A stretch of DNA of 64,000 nt from Candidatus Omnitrophota bacterium (GCA_013177805.1 JABLXU010000011.1:1-64000); one strand, 5' to 3'. Positions 38,146 to 47,863 are shown, counted from the first letter of the stretch. The notes: generated by a model from the sequence alone, not told the origin. Translations and numbers: made by a program.

Positions 38146-39498
38146 ATGAAAACTTCCCCCGTCACCCGCCGCCAATTTGTCAAAACGTCCTACACCGCCG
38201 CGGGAGCCGCCCTGCTGGCTCCGGTGGTTTTCCCCTCCGCCGATTCCCAGGCCGCTTCTCAATCGAAACCTGCCCTCTTGGGGGGCAAGCCCGCCGTGGA
38301 AGGCCCGTTTCCCGAATGGCCCATGATCGAGCCACTGGATGAGGAGAAGTTCATGGACGCCCTCCGGCGCAAGGCTTGGTGCCGCCTCTACGACAACATC
38401 ACCACCACCTTTGAAAACGCCTGGGCCGAGAAACTGGGGGTGAAATACTGCGTCGCCACCGTCAACGGAACCAATTCGCTTTACACGGCCCTGTACGCCT
38501 TGGACGTGGGGCCCGGCGACGAGGTGTTGATCCCCCCCTATACCTTTGTGGCCACACTCAATGCCATTTTGCAACAATACGCCCTGCCGGTGTTCGTCGA
38601 TACCGACATCCAGACCTTCCAGATGGATCCCCAGAGCATGGCAGGCAAGATCACCGAAAACACCCGGTGCGTCATACCGGTGCATCTGGGCGGGATCGTG
38701 GCCGACATGGACGCCATCCTCGCCAACGCCCAGAAATACCAGATTGCGGTGATTGAAGACGCATGCCAGGCGCATATCTCAGAATGGAAAGGCCGGCGCG
38801 TGGGCGGCCTGGGCGATATCGGTTGTTTCAGCTTCCAATCCACCAAAATCCTGCCTTGCGGCGAGGGCGGCGCGTGCGTCACCCAGCGGGAGGACCTCTA
38901 TGACAAAATCCATGCTTTCCATAACAACGGGCGTGACCGGCTGACCGGCACCCGCAAGGGCTACCTCCATCAAGGGTCCAATTTGCGCATGACCGAATAT
39001 CAATCCGCCTTGTTGCTGGCCCAATTAACCCGCTTGGATGCCCAATGCCGGCACCGCGAAGAAAACGCCAAGTATCTCAGCGAATTGCTCAAGGAAATCC
39101 CCGGCATCCGGCCGGCCGTCCAATACCCGCAGCAAAGCAAAAACGGTTATTATCTGTACATGATGCATTACGACAAGGAACCATTCGAAGGCCTGCCCCG
39201 CGCGCGCTTCATCGAAGCCCTCAACAAGGAAGGTGTATCCTGCTATGGCGGATACAGACCCCTGAACAAGGAACCATTCCTCAAGACGCTTCTGGATTCG
39301 CGCTGGTACAAAAAACTTTTCCCGCCCGAGCGGTTGAAGCAGTATTGGGAAACCAACGAATGCCCTGTCAACGACCGCCTCTGCGAGGAAGGCCTCTTCA
39401 TGAGCCACGAATGCCTTATGGGCACCCGGTCCCAGATCGAGCAAATCGCGGTGGCCATCCGCCGGATCAAGGCTCACGCGAAAGAACTGCAGGCTTGA
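38146..39498 (+). CDS. Tat-exported DegT/DnrJ/EryC1-family aminotransferase
   Basis: 450 residues. The N-terminus MKTSPVTRRQFVKTSYTAAG followed by AALLAPVVFPSADSQA is a twin-arginine signal (RRQFVK) with a cleavage site after SQA. The rest is a fold-type I PLP enzyme: NGTNSLYTALYAL, DEVLIPPYTFVATLNAIL, the pyridine-N aspartate at D205 in AVIEDACQAH, and the PLP lysine K234 in FSFQSTKILPCGEGGA. Family members transaminate nucleotide-sugar ketones in the cytoplasm. Export by Tat is unusual; similar Tat-DegT proteins occur in planctomycete-like and candidate-phylum genomes, where their role is unclear. The SMP-30-like gene follows 77 bp downstream and is also exported, suggesting a periplasmic sugar pathway. 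Confidence 0.93.
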   Translation: MKTSPVTRRQFVKTSYTAAGAALLAPVVFPSADSQAASQSKPALLGGKPAVEGPFPEWPMIEPLDEEKFMDALRRKAWCRLYDNITTTFENAWAEKLGVKYCVATVNGTNSLYTALYALDVGPGDEVLIPPYTFVATLNAILQQYALPVFVDTDIQTFQMDPQSMAGKITENTRCVIPVHLGGIVADMDAILANAQKYQIAVIEDACQAHISEWKGRRVGGLGDIGCFSFQSTKILPCGEGGACVTQREDLYDKIHAFHNNGRDRLTGTRKGYLHQGSNLRMTEYQSALLLAQLTRLDAQCRHREENAKYLSELLKEIPGIRPAVQYPQQSKNGYYLYMMHYDKEPFEGLPRARFIEALNKEGVSCYGGYRPLNKEPFLKTLLDSRWYKKLFPPERLKQYWETNECPVNDRLCEEGLFMSHECLMGTRSQIEQIAVAIRRIKAHAKELQA

Positions 39499-39575
39499 GC
39501 CGCGCCTGGATCAACCGGGAGTCTTGCGTTTCGCATCATCCATCCTCATATCCTGTTCCAAGGAGGACACCTCCC

Positions 39576-40490
39576 ATGTCCAAATCCACGATACTCAGAC
39601 TGTGGTTTTCCGCCTGGGCGGGCCTGCTCATCCTGGTGGGGTTGGGGCCGGCCTGCGGATCGGAAAAAGTCTCCCGGTTCACGGCCTCTCCGGTGGAAAA
39701 AGCGGCGGGCGGCTTTCAGTTCACCGAAGGTCCGGTATGGCACAAGGATGGCTACCTGTTGTTCAGCGACATCCCCGCTAACCGGATCATGAAATGGACC
39801 CCGGATGGAAAGGTCACTGCCTTCCGGGAAGACAGCGGCGGCGCGAACGGGCTGACCTTCGATCCCCAGGGCCGCCTCATTGCCTGCGAGCACGGCAACC
39901 GGCGCGTGTCGGTTACCGCGGCGGACGGGACCATCACCGCCGCGGCCGAAACCTGCCAAGGGAAGAAATTCAACAGCCCCAACGACTGCGCCGTGCGCTC
40001 CGACGGGATGATTTTCTTTACCGATCCCGACTATGGACTCGGCCGCCGGGCCCGCGAGATCGACGTGAAAGGCGTGTACCGGGTGCCGCCGGGCAGCGAA
40101 GCGGTGTTGCTGGCGGGCGATTTCGATAAGCCCAACGGCATCGCCTTCTCACCCGATGGGAAGATCCTCTACGTGGCCGACACCGCCCAGTCCCACGTGC
40201 GCGCCTTCGACGTGGAACCGGATGGTTCGTTGAAGAACGGCCGGGTGCTGTTCGAGGTCGAAGGCCCGGATGGGATGAAAGTGGACTCGCAGGGCAACCT
40301 GTACATCGCCTCGCGCAACGGCATCGAGATCTTCAACGCGGAAGGGATCCGGCAAGAGATCATTGCGGTCCCCGAGAATCCCGCCAACTGCGCCTTTGGC
40401 GGTCCGGACAACCAGACTCTCTTCATCACCGCGCGGACCGGCCTCTACCGCGTCGAATTGACCGTTCCGGGGGTGAAGGTGTGGAAGTGA
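39576..40490 (+). CDS. Exported SMP-30/gluconolactonase-family protein
   Basis: 304 residues from the ATG at 39576, with AAGGAGG upstream. The leader FSAWAGLLILVGLGPACGSE could be a signal peptide or a weak lipobox (LGPAC). The mature chain is a six-bladed propeller of the SMP-30/gluconolactonase type: FTEGPVWHKDGYLLFSDI, NGLTFDPQGRLIACEHGNRR, KFNSPNDCAVRSDGMIFFTD, KPNGIAFSPDGKILYVADT and GPDGMKVDSQGNLYIAS. The conserved metal ligands (Glu in TEGP, Asn in SPND, and Asn/Asp in KPNG and GPDG) are visible. It probably hydrolyses a sugar lactone in the periplasm. Confidence 0.94.
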   Translation: MSKSTILRLWFSAWAGLLILVGLGPACGSEKVSRFTASPVEKAAGGFQFTEGPVWHKDGYLLFSDIPANRIMKWTPDGKVTAFREDSGGANGLTFDPQGRLIACEHGNRRVSVTAADGTITAAAETCQGKKFNSPNDCAVRSDGMIFFTDPDYGLGRRAREIDVKGVYRVPPGSEAVLLAGDFDKPNGIAFSPDGKILYVADTAQSHVRAFDVEPDGSLKNGRVLFEVEGPDGMKVDSQGNLYIASRNGIEIFNAEGIRQEIIAVPENPANCAFGGPDNQTLFITARTGLYRVELTVPGVKVWK

Positions 40491-40769
40491 AGTAGTGGTT
40501 GCCCCCCGCTCCGGCCCAGCGGGCACCGTTTGAGAAGAAAGAAATCAAGCCTTGATTATCAACCCCATGGTAGAACCTTCTTTTTCCTTGCGGGCGTGGC
40601 GGGATGTTAGTGGTTCCGAAAATGTAAGTCCGGAAACTACGGGATCCTTTTCTGCGGAATCACGTCCTCTATCCAGGTGGATAACATGATGGATAACATG
40701 AAAAATGTCTCCACAAGGTAAATTCCACCGGTCAACGCGGGCCCAACGGGAATTATTCCCTGGATTCTC

Positions 40770-41027
40770 CATCCCGGGGGGGCCCTACTTTGTATTTCGC
40801 GCGCATCACCACTCCCAGGTTCAATCCCACGATCTGGATCCGGTACCGTTTCGTGATGTTGGCTGTCTCCCGCAAGGGCACCCGCCGCATCCCGCCCGGC
40901 TCCAAGGCGTGCGGCCGTCTTTTATTTTGGTGATCTGGGCTTCCGGATCATGGGGATTGATCCACTCCGCGTTCGCGCCTTTCTTCTCCCGTTTCCGGTC
41001 GAAGCGCGCCAGCTCCTCCCGGCTGGG
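40770..41027 (-). pseudogene. Transposase remnant (IS1182-like)
   Basis: On the minus strand, 41026-40900 reads SREELARFDRKREKKGANAE then WINPHDPEAQITKIKDGRT, the pattern around the catalytic domain of IS1182-type DDE transposases. A second frame, from about 40905 to 40770, reads GGMRRVPLRETANITKRYRI, then QIVGLNLGVVMRAKY, their C-terminal end. The middle is deleted and the two parts are in different frames, so it is a dead fragment. I see no terminal inverted repeats. The family name comes from pattern memory. Confidence 0.65.
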
Positions 41028-41051
41028 CTAAGAAAAGGCGGTTAACAAGGT

Positions 41052-43550
41052 TCAGTGGATTTTATTGAGTAAGATCTCCCGCGGTTTGCTGCCGCGCGGG
41101 GGGCCAACGATTTCGTTTTGTTCCATCAGGTCCAACAGGCGGGCGGCGCGGCCGTAGCCGATCTTCAGGCGGCGTTGTAAGAGGGAAGTCGAGGCGGAAT
41201 CGTTCTCCAGCACGCATTGCACGGCCTCGTCGTACAAATCATCCTGCTCCGATCCGCTCATCCCCGCCTCGCTGTCCGGCGTGTCCTCGTCCTCCAGCGG
41301 CGTGAATTCCTCCTGTACGTATTCCACTTCCTGCTGGGACTTCACGAACTCGACGATGTCCTCCACCTCCTCCGTGGAGATGTAGGCGCATTGCAGGCGG
41401 ATGGGTTTTCCCGCGCCGGGAGGCGCGAACAGCATGTCTCCGCGGCCCATGAGGGAATCCGCTCCCTTGGTATCGAGAATGGTGCGCGAATCGGCGGAGC
41501 TGGATACCTGGAAGGCGATACGCGAGGGGAAGTTGTTTTTGATTACGCCGGTCAGCACGTCTACCGAGGGGCGCTGAGTCGCCAGCACCAGGTGTATGCC
41601 CACGGCGCGGGCCATGGCCGCCAGCCGCGCGATAGCCGATTCCACTTCCACCCGGGCGATCATCATCAGGTCCGCCAACTCGTCGATGATGATCACGATG
41701 AAGGGCAAAAAACCGGGCAGGATCATGGAGGATTCGGTCTCTGGTTGTTTGCCTTCTTGCTGGTCCATGCGTTTTTTGTTGTATTCCTTGATGTTGCGCA
41801 CGCCGGCCTTTTTGAGGAAGCGGTAGCGGGTTTCCATTTCGTCGACCGCCCAGCGCAGGGCGGCCCCCGCCTTTTTGGGATCGGTCACCACCGGGGAAAG
41901 GAGGTGGGGGATGTCGCGGTACAGCGCCAGTTCCACCTGCTTGGGATCGACCAGCAGCAGTTTCACTTCGTGGGGCGCGGCGTTGTACAGGATCGAGGTG
42001 ATGATGACGTTGATACACACCGATTTTCCCGAGCCGGTGGCGCCGGCCACCAGCACGTGCGGGGCTTTCATCAAATCGAAGATATACGGTTCGCCGGAAA
42101 TGGTTTTCCCCAGCCCGATTTTCAGTTTCGAAGTGACGGCTTGGTATTTTTCACAGCCGATGATCTCCCGCAGCAATACATCCAGCCGGTAACGGTTGGG
42201 CACTTCCACTCCCACGGTACCCTTGCCGGGGATGGGGGCGACGATGCGCACACTTTCCGCCTTTAATGTGCGGGTGATGTCGTTGGCCAGGTTCTCGATG
42301 CGGCTGATCTTGATGCCGGGCGCGGGTTCGATCTCGTAGCACGTGATCGTGGGGCCGTAGTTCACCTCGACTACCTTGGCCGTGATATTGAAATCCCGCA
42401 ACGTTTGTTCCAAGGTCTGCGAATTGTGGATGATTTCTTCCCGCGCCACCTCCGGTTTGATTTGTTCCGGTTTTTGGAGCAACGATATAGGCGGCAGCTG
42501 GTAATCCGTCTGGCTGGGGGTTTGGATCAGGTTCACGCCCAGATCTACCTCTTCCAGTTCCTCCTCGTCCTGGGTGACGATGCGAGGTTCGCTCGCACCC
42601 TCTACCTGCAGCGGGGGCAGGTGGGAGTCGTCATCGGCCGCCTCGGATTGCGGCCAAGAGGAGGCTTCCGGGATGCAGGGGGGGGGCGAGAGCGGTTCAA
42701 GGATGAGCCCGGAGGTTTCCCGCAGTGGTTTCAAGCGGATCCCGCTTGTAGTCCGCAACAGGTTCCGCCGTTCCGAGGATTCCCGCGGCTCCTCCTCCGG
42801 TTCTTCCAGCTCGCCGGTTTCTTCCCTTTCTTCATCCTCGATGCGTTTCCGGGGCGGGAAGAGGTAGGCCGACACGCGTTGATAAAAATCGGAGAATAAA
42901 AACGTCGTGCACAGCAGGGCCGAGACCAGGAGGATGGAGATATTGACGATCAGCGCTCCGGCGGGACCCAGTTCTAGCAGGCGCCGGCTCAGCAGAAAGC
43001 CCATCGCGCCGCAGACCTGCCACGCCTGCTCGTCACCGAGCGCTGGATTGAGCAACTCCGTCAGCAATCCCATGAAGCTGGAGAGGGTGATCAGCAAAAT
43101 CAAGCATCCCAGGATGCGCACCTTGCGCAGCGGCGAATAAGCCCCGCTGCGGATCCGGTCGATGCCCCACAGCAGCAAAAGGGCAGGCAAGGAATAGCCC
43201 GCCGCGCCGAACATGAAAATGATGCTATAGGCCAACAGGGCGCCTGGTTTGCCGACCCAGTTATGAATCGGGTGTTCGGTTTGTCCCGCATTTCCGGAAT
43301 AGGAATACGCAGCGAGATCTTCCGGCGAGTAGGTGAGCAAAGCCAGAAGCGAAATTAAAGCCGAGGCGATCAAAAAAATCGATAAAATTTCCCGCCGCCG
43401 CCGGGTATCAAGTTCCTCCCATGCGCCAACCATCAGCTCCTTGGTTTGAGTGGTCATACTACCTGCCGCCTTCGATAACCGTTCGATCCACAGGGATGGT
43501 TGTTTCGGTTGTGCTTTCTTTTTACTCGTTTTACTCGCGCGAGATCCCAT
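41052..43550 (-). CDS. ftsK: DNA translocase FtsK
   Basis: 832 residues from the ATG at 43550 (MGSRASKTSKKK, GAGGGA upstream); an upstream in-frame start at 43577 is possible. Four N-terminal transmembrane helices (first LSIFLIASALISLLALL) lead to an acidic, Pro-rich linker that is short for the family. The motor domain has the Walker A HVLVAGATGSGKSVCINVII, Walker B FIVIIIDELADLMM and HLVLATQRPSVDVLTGVIKN. The C-terminal winged-helix gamma domain (SASTSLLQRRLKIGYGRAARLLDLME) reads KOPS-type sites. FtsK pumps DNA at the division septum to resolve chromosome dimers. It is the housekeeping copy; nothing essential appears to be missing. Confidence 0.97.
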   Translation of the reverse strand: MGSRASKTSKKKAQPKQPSLWIERLSKAAGSMTTQTKELMVGAWEELDTRRRREILSIFLIASALISLLALLTYSPEDLAAYSYSGNAGQTEHPIHNWVGKPGALLAYSIIFMFGAAGYSLPALLLLWGIDRIRSGAYSPLRKVRILGCLILLITLSSFMGLLTELLNPALGDEQAWQVCGAMGFLLSRRLLELGPAGALIVNISILLVSALLCTTFLFSDFYQRVSAYLFPPRKRIEDEEREETGELEEPEEEPRESSERRNLLRTTSGIRLKPLRETSGLILEPLSPPPCIPEASSWPQSEAADDDSHLPPLQVEGASEPRIVTQDEEELEEVDLGVNLIQTPSQTDYQLPPISLLQKPEQIKPEVAREEIIHNSQTLEQTLRDFNITAKVVEVNYGPTITCYEIEPAPGIKISRIENLANDITRTLKAESVRIVAPIPGKGTVGVEVPNRYRLDVLLREIIGCEKYQAVTSKLKIGLGKTISGEPYIFDLMKAPHVLVAGATGSGKSVCINVIITSILYNAAPHEVKLLLVDPKQVELALYRDIPHLLSPVVTDPKKAGAALRWAVDEMETRYRFLKKAGVRNIKEYNKKRMDQQEGKQPETESSMILPGFLPFIVIIIDELADLMMIARVEVESAIARLAAMARAVGIHLVLATQRPSVDVLTGVIKNNFPSRIAFQVSSSADSRTILDTKGADSLMGRGDMLFAPPGAGKPIRLQCAYISTEEVEDIVEFVKSQQEVEYVQEEFTPLEDEDTPDSEAGMSGSEQDDLYDEAVQCVLENDSASTSLLQRRLKIGYGRAARLLDLMEQNEIVGPPRGSKPREILLNKIH

Positions 43551-44127
43551 CGAATCCCTCAAATCCCTCAAAAGCAACTATCGGCCCCACAAACAGGAAG
43601 ATTAAGCATTCCCTCAAGGGAGGAGATCTAAAAGAATGGCCCTCAATATATTAGATCAAAATGGTTTTGTCAAAAACGAAATGTTCAAATCCTCACGGTT
43701 ATTTTCAATAGTAAATTTCATGCCAAGATTACCTTAATCCAGTGGATCCGTATATCCCTTGCGCCAGGAGGAGTGAGGCCGTTCCCGTGGATTTTTATAC
43801 ATAGCCTGCCGCCGCTAGCAGGGTCATTTCAACCCGGTCATGCTCTTTGCAGGAACCCGGGCACGGTTGCCGGCGGTTTGAGGACGGCACGGACCTGATC
43901 CGGTGGGTAGGAATCGAAGGTCTCAACAATCCGGGACGGCAAATTATGCCCGTTTTGCTTTGGATCATTTGGGGAGCATGTATCCAGGATATGTCCCCAG
44001 AGTTATGGCGTTTCCTCCCCCTGGCCTTTTCCCTGAGGGAGAAGGAACCCGGGGAGATCGCAAGCCGGATCGATCGGATTCCGGATCGCTTCTCATGCTA
44101 AAAAGAACACACTGGCTGGATGAATCG
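43551..44127. other. Intergenic region with one dispersed palindrome
   Basis: Nearly 580 bp without a supported gene. It contains a copy of the GC-rich intergenic palindrome at about 44016-44044 (CCCCTGGCCTTTTCCCTGAG followed by GGAGAAGG). The segment 43640-43730 is AT-rich and may hold the ftsK promoter. Confidence 0.5.
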
Positions 44128-44154
44128 AAAAAAAACCTCCGGAGATTCCGGAGG
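44128..44154 (-). terminator. Rho-independent terminator
   Basis: On the minus strand, the perfect 8-bp stem CCTCCGGA-ATC-TCCGGAGG is followed by eight T residues, 44 bp after the stop codon of the frameshifted gene at 44198. This is a textbook intrinsic terminator. Confidence 0.9.
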
Positions 44155-44197
44155 CTTGGGATTCTTCTTGGTAGGCCAGGGGAAAGCAACGCCGTTC

Positions 44198-45412
44198 TTA
44201 TTCGTCATTCGTGGGGCCGATGCAGATCATCCACAATTTGAAGAAATTGACAATTTGTTGTTTGGTCAATTTGTTGGCGTTTAACTTGTAGGTGATCTTG
44301 CTGCTGGCCGGCGCTTCACTGCCGGAAACCATCGTGTCCACGTATTCAACGGTGCCGGTCAGACTGGGAACGGAGTTGTCCACGAAGAAGAACGCTTCCT
44401 CGTCGCTGGTCCCGCCTCCGAAGACATCGCTCTCGCTGGTGGCCGATTGATGTTTGTCTTCATTGAAGCGCAGGTTGAATTCGTATCTTCCTTTGCCGTT
44501 CTGGTCGCGGTTGGGATCTTCCACCCACTTAATGGATCCGGTCATTACGTCCTCGACATCGGTTCCTTCCAGGGAATAGCGGAACCGGATGCCATCGGTC
44601 AACCAGTTGCCGGTTTCATAGTCATAATCCAGGCGGCCGTTAACGGTGGTCCGGGGATAGATCTTCGCGGGCCCCGCGGCCAACACGATGTTGTCGAACC
44701 GCATGGGATCGCTGTTCTGGATTTGGAGATTGATCTTTTTTCCTCCAATGACGCGCGTGAAGGTATAGGGGACCAATCCTTTTTTCTCGGGAGCCTTGCC
44801 GGCTAACCGCCCCGCGAAATTTTCGGTGAATCCTTCCGCCTTCCCGACCGTCTCGATGGCCATACGCAGGGGGCTGCCCTTCTCGCTTCCCCCGGCGAGG
44901 TTGTAAACCCCTTTCTCATCGATGGGCACCGAGGATATCAACTATTGGGATGTCTGGATTCCCATCGGCGAGGTTGTAAACCCCTTTCTCATCGATGGGC
45001 ACCGTGCCGACCCATTTTCCGACCCGGACTTTTTGGGCCAGGTTGGCGGGATTCCGCACCGAGAGGGTGACATCATAATACAGTTCCGCCGCTTGCATCT
45101 CCCGCCCCAAGACCCGGCTGAACAAACGCGGCAGCGGGGTGATGGTGCCGGCAAACTCGGTGGTTTTCGCGACATCCAACGTGAACGTGTAGATATCCTT
45201 GGCGCTCTGCGCGGGCGAGCCTTCGGCCAGTTTCCCTGTGGCGTCGCGCAGGACCCGCGTTTGGAAATCGATGGTCATTTCGCCCGCGATCACTCCTTCT
45301 TCCGTGACCAGTTCGGTTTCGCCGGCCAGCGCCACGGCGGCCGGGAAAACTCCCAGCAATCCTAGAACGAGGGAAAGCGGAACGGCGAGGGTTAAAGCGG
45401 CTTGCTGTTCAT
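44198..45412 (-). pseudogene. Frameshifted secreted protein, disrupted by a 73-bp duplication
   Basis: Two adjacent minus-strand frames are halves of one protein. The 5' half ends NPDIPIVDILGAHR shortly after VGTVPIDEKGVYNLADG; the 3' half begins with SSVPIDEKGVYNLAGGSEKG. The cause is a 39-bp direct repeat (44893-44931 and 44966-45004) that adds 73 bp; removing one copy restores VGTVPIDEKGVYNLAGGSEK. A second likely lesion lies at the start: an ATG at 45412 with AAAGGAG upstream reads MNSKPL then stop, but one extra T in the CTTTAA run would give MNSKPLLTLAVPLSLVLGLL, a good signal peptide. The protein is secreted, beta-rich and unrecognised. It ends before a strong terminator. Confidence 0.75.
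44893..45004. repeat. 39-bp direct repeat flanking 34 bp
   Basis: The 39-bp sequence beginning CGGCGAGGTTGTAAACCCCT occurs at 44893-44931 and 44966-45004, with 34 unrelated bases between. The 73-bp offset is not a multiple of three and breaks the reading frame of the surrounding gene. Confidence 0.95.
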
Positions 45413-45617
45413 AGACGAATTCTCCTTTGTGATTGTCCCTTGCAGGCAAGGGGGATGGATGGGGTGATCGATTGATTGCTCGATAAAACGGGGAAGAATG
45501 GAAACCAAGGTGAAAACCTATTTCACACGAATCGGGGTTCGCCGTCAACCGGTTACGCCATTTTTGACCGGAATGATTCTCGGGATTGCCTGCCAACCGA
45601 CGCCCTTTTCGGCCGGA

Positions 45618-46613
45618 TCATTCCTGGTTAATCCAATCCGGGCCTTCCAGGCGGGAGAGCGCCCGGATATCCGGCGGTGGATCGAGCTGGAGCCGAATGG
45701 TTTTATCCAGGGAGGCGGCCAGCCAGCGTTTGGTCTCCGTGGGCACTCCCAATATCACTAGAATAGCAGCATGCATTTCCTGGTTTGTGTCCGTGCCGCT
45801 AGCAAAAACACGTAATGTATTGGAAATCGTCTCCATCTGCCGGCGAAGCGGCGTGCAAGCGATATTCCGCCCACAAGCGGTAAAGGGCTGTTCCGGATGG
45901 AGAGAACCGCCGATTGCGCCGAGGACGATCCGGAGGTTTTCACTAAACCGCCAATGGCAAGGCCACAGCATGTCGATGGCCAAGCCCAATGATAAAACCG
46001 CCGGGCATCCGTCCACCGTGTCATGCAGGAGTGTCCGCACCGTGGCCTGCCAGAAATCCTCATGCTCCAGGTATGGTTGAGGGCAGCGGTCCCGAAACAT
46101 CATTTCATTTCCCTCTCCTCCCAAGAGAAGCCAAACATACTGAGTTGTGGGATCTTCACACGAACGCGGCCAATGGATGACACTCCGGATTTTCTCGATT
46201 ACCCGGTACACCTGCCATTCTTTCAGGGGGGAGCGCTCGCCGAGGCCCGCCAGCATCTGCGCCGCAGGCACGGTATCGATCATCACCGTCAGCGGACTGG
46301 CCGGACTTCCCGCACACCATGCGGACAGGGCGGCGCAGGTGTTTTGCCAAATCCCTTCCGCCGGGTGGCCATGATCCGGGGAGCGAGTGCCCAATCCCTT
46401 TTGGGTGTCTCCAGCGCCGATTGCCTCCAGGATATTTTGGATCCAACGCCCGGCTTTATGGTGGCATAATTCGAGGGTGGAGATGAGTTCCCGGATTCTT
46501 GACACGTTTGGGGGGAGAGGAGCGATGCGGTCTTCCCACCGGTCGATCTCCCGGATTTCCGGATCGGGTTTTAGGACGCAGTTCCGCCATCGGGGCCGAA
46601 GTGACAGGGACAT
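45618..46613 (-). CDS. Hypothetical protein
   Basis: 331 residues; AAAGG precedes the ATG at 46613. The chain is soluble and alpha-helical with no signal peptide, rich in Trp and Leu, with Cys and His residues scattered without a recognisable metal motif. Notable stretches are TVMIDTVPAAQMLAGLG, YVWLLLGGEGNEMMFRD and VDGCPAVLSLGLAIDMLWP. It is divergent from cbiM (282 bp between starts) and follows nothing on its own strand. I do not recognise it. Confidence 0.65.
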   Translation of the reverse strand: MSLSLRPRWRNCVLKPDPEIREIDRWEDRIAPLPPNVSRIRELISTLELCHHKAGRWIQNILEAIGAGDTQKGLGTRSPDHGHPAEGIWQNTCAALSAWCAGSPASPLTVMIDTVPAAQMLAGLGERSPLKEWQVYRVIEKIRSVIHWPRSCEDPTTQYVWLLLGGEGNEMMFRDRCPQPYLEHEDFWQATVRTLLHDTVDGCPAVLSLGLAIDMLWPCHWRFSENLRIVLGAIGGSLHPEQPFTACGRNIACTPLRRQMETISNTLRVFASGTDTNQEMHAAILVILGVPTETKRWLAASLDKTIRLQLDPPPDIRALSRLEGPDWINQE

Positions 46614-46895
46614 GGCTTTGGCCTTTCTGCCTCATCCGCCGCAAGGATTTCTTTCCTGGGCTTTACTTTATCCCAGCCGGGCGCGCCGGGGGAGAGAAGA
46701 GTTCGTGAAAAGCACGAACCCAAACCGGCCTGGTCAGCGGATGGGGCACATGGCATTCAGAGGGATATTCAAGGGAGCGGATTTATCATACAATCATTAG
46801 AATCGTATCACCTGGGGGAAGGCGTATCGATAACAAGAAGCCGCCGGGAAGGATCCCCAGGCCGGGGATGGATACTGGAGAACAAGGAGAGCACC

Positions 46896-47543
46896 ATGCA
46901 TCTTCCCGATGGATTTTTAAGCACACCCGTCTGGCTGGCCTGCGATGTGGTGGCGGTGGGGGCGCTGTACGCCGCCACCCGGAAAAGCCAGCGGCAGTTT
47001 GAAGAGAAAACCGTTCCCCTCACCGGGATCTTGTGCGCCTTCGTGTTCGCGGCGCAGATGATCAATTTTCCCGTGGCGGGAGGGACGTCGGGGCATCTGT
47101 TGGGGGGCGTGCTCGCGGCGGTCTTTCTGGGGCCGTGGCTGGGCTGCCTGGTGATCTCACTGGTGCTGATCGTGCAATGTTTTTTGTTTCAGGACGGAGG
47201 GGTGGCGGTGCTGGGGGCCAACATTCTCAACATGGCGGTGATCGGCACCGGCCTGGGGTATCTGCTCTTCACGTTGGGCAAAAAGGTTTGGCCAACCCGG
47301 CAAGGCTATCTGGCGGCCGTGGCCGCCGGTTCCTGGTTTTCAGTGGTGGCCAGCGCCGCGGCCTGCGCGCTGGAAATCGGATTTTCGGGCACCTACCCAA
47401 CCGGATTGACTCTCAAGGCCATGTTGTCGGTGCATGCCGTGATCGGCCTTGGGGAAGCCATCATCACCACCTTGGTCGTGACCACCGTGTTGGTGCTGCG
47501 GCCGGATCTCGTCACGACGTATCCCGTGGAGGTGAAGGCATGA
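46896..47543 (+). CDS. cbiM: Cobalt/nickel ECF transporter substrate-binding subunit
   Basis: 215 residues starting MHLPDGFLS, the family's N-terminal metal-binding sequence (amino group, His2 and a further His coordinate the ion). Six or seven hydrophobic segments follow, including GILCAFVFAAQMINFPVAGGTSGHLLGG (NFPV-GTSGH is the second metal-loop signature) and SVHAVIGLGEAIITTLVV. CbiM is the S component that captures Co2+ or Ni2+. AAGGAG lies just before the start. The stop overlaps the cbiN start (ATGA). No cobalamin-riboswitch pattern is visible upstream, so nickel is as likely as cobalt. Confidence 0.96.
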   Translation: MHLPDGFLSTPVWLACDVVAVGALYAATRKSQRQFEEKTVPLTGILCAFVFAAQMINFPVAGGTSGHLLGGVLAAVFLGPWLGCLVISLVLIVQCFLFQDGGVAVLGANILNMAVIGTGLGYLLFTLGKKVWPTRQGYLAAVAAGSWFSVVASAAACALEIGFSGTYPTGLTLKAMLSVHAVIGLGEAIITTLVVTTVLVLRPDLVTTYPVEVKA

Positions 47544-47863
47544 AAACCTCGGAAATCTTGATCGGATTAGGGATTGCGTTGTTCGTGGGGGCCGTGTTGT
47601 CGCCGTTGGCTTCGACCTGGCCGGATGGATTGGAAAAAGTAGCGGAGCACTATGGATTCATCTCCAAGGCGGTGGAGAAGCCATTGACGCCTGAAGTGAT
47701 ACCCGATTACGCGATGCCTGGAATCCAATCGGAGAGCCTGGCGACGTCGGTGGCCGGATTTGTGGGGACGCTGGTGCTGTATTTCGGCGGGTATGCCCTA
47801 GCGCGGGGACTGCGGCGCGCCCCCGGCGGGACGGAGCCGGAGAAGCCCGCTCATGAAGCATGA
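47540..47863 (+). CDS. cbiN: Cobalt/nickel ECF transporter N subunit (PDGLE domain)
   Basis: 107 residues. Two hydrophobic helices (ILIGLGIALFVGAVLSPLA and SVAGFVGTLVLYFGGYALA) flank a periplasmic loop that contains PDGLEKVAEHYGF, the PDGLE-domain signature of CbiN/NikN proteins. This small subunit assists metal loading of CbiM. The start ATG is confirmed by its 4-bp overlap with cbiM and an AGGTGAAGG sequence upstream. The end overlaps cbiQ by 11 bp. Confidence 0.93.
   Translation: MKTSEILIGLGIALFVGAVLSPLASTWPDGLEKVAEHYGFISKAVEKPLTPEVIPDYAMPGIQSESLATSVAGFVGTLVLYFGGYALARGLRRAPGGTEPEKPAHEA

Noticed and set aside
40705..41031. 108-residue plus-strand ORF
   Set aside because: The opposite strand carries the transposase remnant, which explains the sequence better.
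46614..46895. Possible cobalamin riboswitch before cbiM
   Set aside because: I looked for the B12-box and conserved core and saw no match, so the metal specificity stays open.
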